A stretch of 64,000 nt of DNA, from contig NC_081407.1 in NCBI RefSeq assembly GCF_030272615.1, positions 98,191,897-98,255,896 of the forward strand, in the 5' to 3' direction. The position numbers were made by a program, and so were the translations under genes. This document shows, piece after piece, positions 54,310 through 64,000 of the stretch (its first letter is position 1; each line of letters opens with the position of its first letter). This DNA is from Cryptomeria japonica. Its lineage: Eukaryota; Streptophyta; Pinopsida; Cupressales; Cupressaceae. Under the pieces are notes generated by a model, which saw only the letters and a list, made by a program, of their open reading frames with translations, was not told the origin of the DNA and ran no database searches.

Positions 54310-56173
54310 ATGGCTAGGGAGATAGAGGAGTTGAGAGAAGCCCTTGAAAGAGAGAAGAGGGAAAAGAGGGAGTTGGAAGCAGCAAAGGATAGGGATGATA
54401 GACAAAAAAGGAGAGAGAGGTTAAAACTTATAGCAAGGATTGAAGCCTTAGAGAAAGAAAGGGGAGAACCTAGAAGCGAGGAGATGAGCGAAGAAATGGG
54501 AGCACATGATGAAGGGGAAAGACATGAAGAGCCTAGAGGGGGAGAAGAAGATCCTAAAGAGAAGAGATTGGTGAGATTACTAAAGGCAGTCCAAGGTGGA
54601 GATAAGAATAACATTGACCTACCTATCTACCAAGGGAGGATGGATAGTGAAGAAATCTTAGGTTAGTTAGATACCTTAGACAACTACTTTGAATTTGAGA
54701 AAATGGATGAAGAAAAGAAAGTGAGGTTTTCCAAAACTAAGTTGAGAGGTACAAATTTGACATGGTGGTTTGATATACAGAATGATAGGATGACTAAAGG
54801 GTTGGAAAAGATCACAACATGGGCTAGAATGAAGGGTTTGATTAAGGATCAGTTTTTACCATCTGATTATACAATTCATGTGAAGAAGATGAGGTAGAAT
54901 TTGAGGCAAAAGGACATGGATGTGATGTCCTATACTAAACAATTTCATAAGCTTAGTATCAGAGGGGGTCTAGAGGATGAATAAGAGAAGATAGCAAGGT
55001 ACTTGAATGGGTTAAGATTCAACCTTCAGGATGAAATAGGTTTGCAGATGCCTAGGACATTGGGAGAATGTTTTCAGTTGGCCATTAGAGTAGAAGAGAA
55101 GTTGAAGAGGAAGCAGGAAAGACAAGGGAATGGTGGAAGAGGAGGAAGAGGAAGAGGTGGTAGAATAAATTGGGAACAAGGACAAAGTAATGAGAAAGGA
55201 AAAGAGACATCTTCTGATCCAAGAGGAGGATACAGAGGAGGTGGGGGCAGGTAGAGGCACTTTCACAGGAAGATGCTTCAATTGTAATGAAGTGGGGTAT
55301 CCTTCTTTTAAATGTCCTAAGTGGGAACAATCAGATAGAGGCAGAGATAGGAGAATCAACCTGACACAAGAAGAAGAAAAGAAAGAAGAAAATGAACCAT
55401 TGAAAGCAAGTCCAATGCTAGAAGGAGAATTCCTCATGCTTAACAAAGGCAAGTTGCAGCAGCAAGAAGAGCATAAGGTATCCATTTTCAGAACTTGGTG
55501 TCTGTGTCAAGGTAAAATTTGCAAATTGATTATAGATTCAGGTTCACAAAATAACTTGGTTTCCTATGAGATGGTCAATAAACTTCATTTACAAATATTT
55601 CCTCATAGAAGTCCTTATTATGCTACCTAGGTCAACAAAGAATAGCATATCCTCATTAGGGAACAAGCATATGGCAAGTTTTCAATTGGGGAATATCATG
55701 ATAGGGTTTTGTGTGGTGTGGTACCTATGACTTGTGCACACTTAATCCTAGGAAGACCTTGATAGTATGGGAGAAAGAAAATGCATAATGGATACACTAA
55801 TAGATACCTTGTGCATAAATATGGACAAACATTTTTGATGAATCCTTTGAATGTTGTTGACTTAAATGACAAAAGTGTCATATGTTTTGAAGATCCAATG
55901 TATGTGAATTTGCAGGTTAGAGATAAGCCTCGTGTGAAGCAAAAGATGGTGGTTGATGACAACAAGTTAGTAAGCACAAATGTACTGTGGACTAGTAGGG
56001 AGGATGGTGTAATGGTGGGATCAATTTTGTGTCCTATTGGAGTGCAAAAGAGGGGCAGTAATGGTGACAGTGGTGTTCACCAAAAGGTAGATCAAATAGC
56101 AGATGAAAGAAGGCAGCCACGACAGACAAAAGATAGTCCCATGAGGGGACCAACACAAGTTTCTGAGCACTAA
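54310..56173 (+). pseudogene. Gag and protease of the short gypsy element
   Basis: Gag starts MAREIEELREALEREKREKR, a strong coiled coil. The capsid part follows (KVRFSKTKLRGTNLTWWFDI, LRQKDMDVMSYTKQFHKLSI, GECFQLAIRVEEKL), then a Gly/Arg-rich stretch near 55130-55250. After a frame change comes the zinc knuckle CFNCNEVGYPSFKC (near 55273), where the His of CCHC is Tyr. Protease: CKLIIDSGSQNNLVSYEMVN near 55518 and, later, CAHLILGRP near 55740. The linker NRYLVHKYGQTFLMNPLN that normally leads to RT is present, but RT never begins. Stops at about 54664, 54895, 54982, 55252 and 55628 show decay. Confidence 0.88.
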
Positions 56174-56322
56174 TTCTTGTTTTGAGATTGATGCAGGTTG
56201 TAGAGGTCGGAGAGTTCCATTTGAGCAGTTGAACAAGGTGCACACATGTACCAAACAATCATCACTGGAGTCACAAGATCTGAACACAAAAGATTTGTTC
56301 TCTTGGGACAAGATATTTTTCA

Positions 56323-56338
56323 TTGGGGGGGAGTATGG
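56323..56338 (+). other. Polypurine tract of the short gypsy element
   Basis: TTGGGGGGGAGTATGG precedes the 3' LTR start TGCAGGAGCC. Confidence 0.75.
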
Positions 56339-57948
56339 TGCAGGAGCCCCTGACATGAAGACAACTTGGAGGACACCATGAAAGCATGACAAGGAGGTGT
56401 ATGGGTCTAATAGACTCAATTTTGATGTTTTAAAGCCAATTATAGCAATTCATTGTAATGATCCTAATGTAATGGTTAATTGTCTTGATGGACCTAATAG
56501 GACCATAGGACCAAATATGGGATTTCATGGTTATAGGATTGGGAAGGGTATTATGAGTGTTTAGACCTCTTGAATAAATCATTTTGATCCTTTAAGATTC
56601 ATTAGCTTTGGTTAGAAGTCATAATAGGTTTTTTAATAGCAGTCTTTAATTCAAATATTTGAATATTAACGGTTAGTGCCATTTTGGTGGGAAATGACAA
56701 AATAGGCTTGTTAATCATTTGTAATGATAAATAACTACATGGATCAGTTGGGGAATTTTTTGGAGGCCTAATTAAATCCTTGAGAGGCATTTGTTCGAGA
56801 GGGGGAGAGCACAAGAATGTACAGATTGCACGGACTGCAACTCAATAGCAATAAAACTCATTTATTTTCCTACAAATCTGTGGTTTATATGCTTTCTTTG
56901 CACTAAAGTAGTTTTTCTATTGGTTTTGTAATGAAGTGAGGATAGTTTTTATGCATCCTTACATGTTTGAAGCTGAAGGTTCAATAAACTTGGAATCACA
57001 CATTGTACTATACATTCCTAAGTCTGCAGTCTTTTATTTACTGTTTTGTTGGTTTCCTTTGACATAATGATCCAACCATAGATTTAAGACTTTTTTTCCT
57101 ATGGATTGGATCAACCCTAACTTGTATCATACGTTCTTGACAATTTAATGACAGGAAGAAGAGAAATTTTGGTGTACATCGGGAAAGATTAACTGAAAAT
57201 GCATGGTTTTTGTGCCATAGTTATAGCAGTAACAGATCGGCCTTAAGGAGGGGCTATTTTTATCTTTGAAATAGTAAGAGTATTTTAGGAACATGGTGAA
57301 TCAACCTCCATTTGATTCTGGAAGTGTGTTTGGATGAGTTTTTGAGCAAGCCCTAGGTTTAAGGGTGAATTAGTGATGGTTTTGGGGTTAGGGTATATAG
57401 AAGCCTTACCTGACCATACAACCTGGAAAAAACTTGGTTTTGGATCATAACCAAAGACTGTATGGAAGGGTTCTTTCTGGAGATGTGTTTTGAAATTACT
57501 TCATTGGCCTAATTAGCCTACCAGATATAGAGGACAATGAGTTTTTGAGATTGTTGGTCCAAAGTAATAGTATCTAATTTTTGGATATGTTATTTTTGGC
57601 TAAAAAGGGTATCTTGATATGTGACTTTTTTCTCTGGTGATTTGCAACTTTGGGGAGATAATTGCCTAAAACAGTGTTTGCAAGGCTAGTAGGAGCCTAG
57701 GCCTAGTTTCAGGATAATACTTGAGTTGTCTTGACAAATGGAGTCTTGATCTCTTATGAACCTTAGACACATTTTTTTTGGGAGTGTTTAATTGGTGTAG
57801 AGGTAGAGGATCCACTTTTCTTAGTGGAGGCCAAGTTTTGAGCCTCTTAGAGGCATTAGATGCACTTGAATCACCTTAGGAGTGTGGGGTTTGGGTCGTA
57901 ATCATATATTTATCTACAAGTTTTGCAATTAATCCTCTTGACTTTGCA
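56339..57948 (+). repeat. 3' LTR of gag-protease element (about 1610 bp)
   Basis: Begins TGCAGGAGCC (TGTAGG in the other LTR). It follows the 5' LTR with scattered substitutions and small indels, estimated by eye at about 5-6 percent. The end is at TTTGCA (57948) or, if a 13-bp insertion is allowed, at ATCTACA (57961). Confidence 0.88.
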
Positions 57949-57961
57949 TAAAATAATCTAC

Positions 57962-60900
57962 ATTTTTTCATCCTTCAACCAATGATCAAATAGAGATGGT
58001 AAATCATATGCTAGTACACTTGCACATCCACATACTTGGGATGACGACCTACAATACATCCAACGTGTATACCCTAAATCTCTTCATTTTTACAAGGCAT
58101 ATTTCTTTTCAAAAACAATCAGTGTGTCAACCAATAATTCCCCTTGACATCTCTCACTACTCATTATTGACCCCCAATATAGACACTCAAGAATACAAAG
58201 AGGATAAAGCACCAAACTTTATTCATTGTATTCAAGAAATTCATCAATAAGTCCAACAAATCCTTTTATAAAAGTAAAAAGGGTGTCATACCAACCATCC
58301 CACACCACATGTAAGAGTCACACAATAGACTTAAGTAGCTAGGATCATCTACAAAACCAAAAATAACCTTCCTAAAAAGAGTAGCAAGATATGTATGCTA
58401 GATTATATAATGCATATAGTGAATTAGGGAAAATAATATACAAAAGGAACCTTACTTATATAGGAGAAGTGCAAGATGGGACAAAGAAGGATTATGGCAG
58501 GTGTCACAATCATATGAGGTGAAACATAAAAAGTAAATAACATAAATGTGTCATAAGTAAACTTAACGAAGTGTGAGTAGGTCCTTGATGGGAACAAAAT
58601 AGGAAATATACACATGCACACCAACAAACCCCTTAAGTACAACTTAGGGAGGAAGAAAAAAATACAAGAATATAAAGATGGGTTTTGACACCAAGACTAT
58701 GTTAGGTACCCATGTATAAATGATTCTTCACAAATGGAGTAAAGGAGAAAAATATTGTAGGAAAAATCCACTTTATAAGGGAGAAAACATGAAAACAAAC
58801 ATGCATTACTTATGGAAAAGGGACTCAAAATGACCTTGTAAGGACTACATTTATCACCAATACGCAATAGGCCCTCCATAGGAGAGAAAGAGTAAGACTA
58901 TTTATTCCACCCTATAAAGAAGTAATTCCTATGACAATGGTGAATGGTAAAATATAAATGGTGAAGAGTGCCCAAAATTGGCAAGCAACATTTCTTCACT
59001 TGGGAATAAATAAATCCAATGGTGTGTGCAGAAAAAAATCCAATTCCAAGAAGATAGATGAGGTAAGAAGTCTCATGATGTGTGCCTTAAAAAAATTTCT
59101 CAAATGCCACATTTCAAAATCAAAGGATATCACAATGCAATGAGGTGAAAACCATCCAAATACATGTGAAGACTCGTGAAAAGAATCTACAAGGAGAAAT
59201 ATGATGTGATAATATGTGTCTTGTAACTATAATTAACAAGGATATGGGTGCCCTCAAGTGTGTCCTCCAAATCTCTAAGATGATACACACAAAACAAATA
59301 TACAATACATATCAAAAATTCATCTCACAAAGCTAAATTTGAAAGACAAGAAACATCCTATTGCATTGAAGTACTAGAAGCCATGGAAACATAAAACTCT
59401 GAAGAAGTAGAAGGTCTAGACGAGATGAAAGCTTAGCACAAGTCTCAAGAACACCAAGGTGCAAGTGTGACCAAATTTTTTCGTCGAAATAGATTCATGC
59501 TAGATGTGTGAATGTGAGTATTAGTCAAAGGAATTGCAACATCATTAAAGAAAATGTGAAAAGGTGTACAAGTGAGATGTATGGTCAACCATCCCAATAA
59601 AAATGATCTTTATACTCTCCAAGTCTCTAATAATTAATTAGTCTGGTTTGAACTCAATAGTCTTTCACATCAACACCATACACCTTTCAAGTTGGAAACA
59701 AAATAAAAATGTCTTTAAAAGAATAATTCAATGGTCGTCACCACAAGATAAATCCATTGCATTATGGTTCATACACCATCTAGCACACAAAATAGAGAGA
59801 AAACCTTCATTCATGATCTCCCATAATATGCGAGTCAACACCCTGTCTTCAATGTGGAACTGTTGAAACCATAGTTAGAAAAAAATTTGAGTGCTTGTGA
59901 GATTTTAATGAAAATGAGTACTAAAGTTTACTCATGGGATTTTTGTTAATTATTTTGACAATGAGTTACAAAATAAAAGGTGGCAAATACTTTGTGACTT
60001 TTGGCGAGTTCAATGCAATAACCAAGGATGCAAAATGGATGCATAATCAAAGTTTGAACATTATTTCTATACTTTTTTCACATGATATTTTTGGCTATTT
60101 AACTCCACATACCATAGGTATTCCTCACACAAAAAATTACACCCTTTAGAGAAATTTGAAAGGATTTTCAATAGATTTGGAGGGAAATTTTAAGTACTTT
60201 AATTTTTGTATTCTTTTTATTTTTGATTAATTATTTACTTTTGCTTTTTTATTTAATATTTTGGGTTCCTTTTATTTATGTTTTATTCTCTTTGTTGTAC
60301 TTTTTTTCTCGTGGCATCCTTCTCTTCTATGTTCTCCTTGTTTAATATTTATACTTGCTTGACTCTTGCAATTTCTAACATAATCATCTAATCCTAATGA
60401 TGGATCATGTAGTATGATCTAAAATGTCAATTTATTGAATATCCCAACATGAATTACTTAAAAGAAATATTAAAAACTATTCTAGATTGTGGAAACATCA
60501 TATTTTTAAACTTTGTAAGTTGTTGAGTTTTGCCATGTCTTTTTGAGGTAACAATGTTGGGTTTGCTAAGGCTAAGTTGAGTATAAGTATGCAAACTATG
60601 GCTCAAACCATACTTTCCTCCACTTTTGGGGTTGCAATCTCAACATTGCATTAGATTTAAATCCTACTCCTGCTAATTCAATAGTGATTAACAAGTCCAT
60701 CAACACCATGACAAATCATACTTACACCCATGAACATCAATTATTATATAGATTCAAGACCAAAATGTGTATCAGTTAAGCCAAGTAGCATAACTCGCAA
60801 CAAATTTTTTTGTAGTTTTTTCAACTCAATACTAATGTAATGGGGACCGTCACTTTTCAACAAGATGCAAATGATCCAAGCATATCATTGCACATAGCCT

Positions 60901-61009
60901 TAGTCTCTTTAATCCCCTTTAATAGTGCAACCTACATGCTTAACTCCAATTAGCAAATATCATGAAATACCTATGCATCTAGATGTAACACTAACTTCAT
61001 GCATTCATG
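57962..61009. other. No recognised gene; AT-rich, probably old repeats
   Basis: Scanning both strands shows only short frames without motifs (longest about 84 codons at 57996). Nothing can be assigned. Confidence 0.4.
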
Positions 61010-61500
61010 TATAATCATCATGCACCATCACATAATAATGCTTCCACACATACTATGGCCTTACACATGGTTGCACATTTCAACATTTCAAAATACCAAA
61101 CAAATGAGACATGGGACATTCTTGTCCACACGAAACACCACTATGTGCGGCAAACATGTGGTCATACCCACATCACATGTTCAAATCAAACAATTGACAC
61201 CATCCATGTTTGACACCTATCATAATGTACACATGATAGAACACACCATATTTGTATAACACTTGTAGACTAACAACCCACTTGTATAAATGCATGCACT
61301 ATAAAAAGGTATAAGAAAAAAAAGGACCAACAAACATCTCTACTAATACATGATGTTATACATATTTTCTCCAATGAAATACATTTATCTTTTGAAATCT
61401 CTTGTACTTTTTGAATATTCATCTCGATCCTAGGTTAGGGTTTTTATCATATTTTCCACAGTTGTGGACTACTAACTAATTTATAGGCTTTATCATCAAC
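61010..61500 (+). repeat. Decayed LTR, same family as 31640-32198
   Basis: ACATGATAGAACACACCATA (61228), CTTGTATAAATGCATGCACT (TATA, 61282), AAAGGACCAACAAACATCT (61322) and GTGGACTACTAACTAATTTA (61464) match the LTR near 31.7-32.2 kb in order and spacing. The end is near CTATCTAAGAATTAGG, where the other copy has its PBS. Confidence 0.6.
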
Positions 61501-64000
61501 CTATCTAAGAATTAGGTCATCCATATATGCTTAACAATGTTTTCAAAGAAAAAAATTAACAGTTATTTAGACATTGCAATGACCATATTGATTAGTTGAA
61601 TGCTTCTTGTTGGAGATTGATCATTGTGGTAGGAACTTTGAAATTTGACACATAATTTGAATACATAAAATTCAATATCCTATTAAATAGCTTCAAGTTT
61701 AGGGATCCCTCTCAAGTAGTCATTATTTATAGGGCATGCCTAATGTAAAAGTGCATATATATTTTATTATTAAATATATGTGATTCTTCAAGTTATATAT
61801 TCTGTAAAGGATTTGTTTAACCTAGATTAAAAAATCCTTAGGACATTGATGGATTTACCACTTTTTTTTTTAGTTATTTAGTCATGGAAAAATAATTTTA
61901 TTTGCACTATGTTTGCATACTTAACTTCTTGATTCAATACATACGAGACAATTGTAGTTACTACAACATTATAGTAAGCATATTAATTAGTTAAATAGAT
62001 CTTGCTATAGATTGATGTGAGTAGTATTTGATTTCAAAGTTGGTAGATGTTATAAATGTGAAGTTCCCTACCTTGTTAACCGAATTCAAGATTGGATGGA
62101 GATGACTTTTAAAGTTTGTTGTTACTTGTGAAATCTAATCAACATTAATATGCATAGCACTTTCATCATCACATGAATTTTGCAGTTATCAATTTCATGT
62201 GAACTTCGTTCTACCCTTATGTCCACCATTGAATCATTGATGCATTTATGACCTTTCTTTCAAAGTATTTATTCATAAGATAACAATTGCATTTACACTC
62301 TAGTTGCAAACTAACTTCTTGATAGTGTTTTTAGGCATCCATACATGCTCAAAACTAATTTTAAGAAAAGATAATGTGAATTTTTTAGGACATTATAGTA
62401 TCTATATTTATTAATTGATTGCACTTTGATGGAGATGGTCTTAGTGATAGTAGATAAACCTTTGTCTATGTTTGTAAGTGAAGTCAAAATAAAATAATAT
62501 GCATTAAAAAATAAAAATAAAATACTAATCCAACTTGTGCAAACCTCTTATTGAACATCAAATATGGATGTCCTCAAGATTACAATAATACATAGATGCT
62601 CTTAGCATCATTATACCAATAGCATTCCATAGGCTTATTAAATTGATAGCATGATATTGCATTGAAAATATATTCTCGAAAATGAGGAATGGGAGGACAA
62701 ATTTACATATTTTGGGGAGAATAAATGGATCATCTATATTTGATCATAGACCATGACTTAACTAATTGTGAACTAAATTAGATTTGATGAGGAATTTGAT
62801 GTTTTGATGAGGAAGTTAATTCATGAGGTGATAATTATGGGATTTATTAATTTATTTAATAGATAATGAGGTGCAATATTTGTACATAATGATTACCTCA
62901 TATTAATTAAATAATATGAAATTATTTAATTTAATGATAATAATAGATTAATGGATGATAATAGAATAGTGATATAATAATAATGGATAATGATGAAAGA
63001 AGAATTATTTTAGTGTCTATATTTTACCCTTTTTGAGATATTCAAAGTAACATTATTTCAAGGAAAAGAAAAGAAGTTAAGACGAATGAATTAGAAGAGA
63101 TGGTATATGCCCTAATTAGATAGAAAAAGTAATGATAAACTAGTAGAGATGAGTCCCCTTTTAGAACAAAAAAAAAATGCAGGAGTGAACTCTCAATAAA
63201 AGAGGCAAGGAGGAAAATGAGATATAAGAGAAAAATTAGTACTATGAGACAATTTTTTTTTAATATGGATGCATGATTATGAAAATAATGGTGATTACAA
63301 TTTTTTTTATGGGGATGAATGTATTTGTTATGCTAAAATGAGGAAAGAAACCTTTATTTAATATAGCAATTTAGATGTCATGCATTAAATTATATACGAT
63401 CAAGATAATGACATATCCAATGTATGGATTGGTTCAAGAAGAAAATATTGCTTACAAATATATGTCATGAGCACCATGCTATTAAAGAGAATGATGTTGA
63501 TGTGTTGATATACTACAAGGACTAATGCTAGATGCAAATAAATGAAAATACACACAAATAAGAAAGTAAGAATGTAGAGTGATGTAAAGATAAACACAAT
63601 TTTGCCCCTAGTCAAGCTAAAAATTGATTGATTGTGATGATAGTGTTGTTGGTAATAAGAACAACATGAGGATTGTGTAGTTTATGGTGAGGACGACACA
63701 AGGATTTGGAACAACTTATTTTGATGATAAAAATTTGAGTAAAATGAATCAAGATATATAGCAAGGCTAGGAATAAACCAAGGGATGCTTTGGAATGATG
63801 TTCTATATGTCATAGTTGGATTATATGGATTAGGATTATTGTATTAGGATTGATTGCAGTGAAATTATTTGGATTGTGGTAGGCATAGGATAGGTAGATT
63901 GCACTGGATAGTGAATTGGTTAACCAAGTACTTACAACCAATGATAAGGGAGAACTAACTCTAGCAACAAAAATGAAAGGATGAGAGAACTTAGTGGATG
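61501..64000. other. AT-rich region without recognised genes; possible gypsy LTR end near 63025
   Basis: TTAGTGTCTATATTTTACCCTTTTTGAG near 63012-63039 resembles the LTR/PPT junction of the giant gypsy element (GTGTCTACATTTGTCCCTCTTTAAG at 3536), and A/T palindromes lie just left of it (62870-62940). This suggests a badly decayed - strand gypsy LTR at about 62650-63020. The rest holds nothing I can name. Confidence 0.35.

Larger units (their letters stand above)
52620..57948 (+). mobile_element. Short Ty3/gypsy element with gag and protease only
   Basis: Two LTRs of about 1.6 kb flank 2.1 kb of internal sequence. PBS (54248-54259) and PPT (about 56325-56332) are in place, so both junctions of the internal part are intact. 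Inside are Gag, zinc knuckle and protease; RT, RNase H and integrase are absent. This makes it a non-autonomous, TR-GAG-like derivative. Flanking 5-bp sequences (ACTAG left; TAAAA right) do not match, so the right end may be imprecise. Confidence 0.88.

Noticed and set aside
57948-57961. Target duplication of the gag-protease element
   Set aside because: Sequences next to the two LTRs (ACTAG; TAAAA or TTTTT) do not match, so none is claimed.
62650-63025. A full gypsy LTR
   Set aside because: Only the terminal word and the A/T palindromes resemble the giant gypsy LTR. No second boundary or partner is visible, so it is mentioned only as a possibility.

Overview
The window looks like nuclear DNA of a seed plant, most likely a gymnosperm (conifer). 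The reasons are nested, very large and badly decayed LTR retrotransposons, long AT-rich spacers, and only one apparently intact host-type gene in 64 kb. The conifer assignment is an inference from this texture and from half-remembered similarity to repetitive conifer ORFs. No species-diagnostic marker is present.

Layout. (1) 1-2650 is the 3' half of a Ty1/copia element on the + strand (RT, RNase H, PPT, 3' LTR). It inserted into the 3' LTR of (2) a giant Ty3/gypsy element on the - strand (2651-20186, over 17.5 kb). That element has a 1.48-kb 5' LTR, a PBS with a 39-nt match to tRNA-Trp, gag, protease, a G-patch-like domain, RT, RNase H, a second RNase H-like domain and integrase. A 5-kb region past the integrase carries, in antisense, a decayed plant-mobile-domain (PMD) gene with a recognisable intron. 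(3) About 20345-26458 is an L1-type LINE on the + strand, with ORF1, ORF2 and an A-rich tail. (4) 27098-29635 is an intact, intronless PPR gene (PLS-E-E+ class, no DYW domain). (5) 31640-32500 is an old LTR with a tRNA-iMet-type PBS. (6) 32502-42302 is a Ty1/copia element on the - strand. It contains a nested solo LTR with its target duplication, an internal tandem duplication, a LINE ORF1 fragment and a GC-rich insert that resembles mitochondrial DNA. (7) 44039-47197 is a roughly 1050-codon pseudogene of unknown family (- strand). On its 5' side lie two arrays of DNA palindromes: about four GAACC/GGTTC hairpins, and about sixteen hairpins with the core TCGGACTTTAAAGTCCGA. The second array is split by a solo LTR. 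(8) 52620-57948 is a short Ty3/gypsy element carrying only gag and protease. (9) 57949-64000 is AT-rich DNA with weak LTR remnants.

The elements do not form a pathway; the window is best read as a stratigraphy of insertions. Most coding relics have premature stops but long stretches without frameshifts, as expected if decay is dominated by C-to-T change at methylated sites. The PPR gene is the only locus likely to make a working protein, probably an organelle RNA-binding factor.

The most unusual signals are not genes. They are the palindrome array at 49416-50970, the related-looking hairpin series at 47661-48081, and two arrays of one degenerate 12-mer (TAGCGCTTTTGT) in opposite orientation near the two ends of the giant gypsy element.
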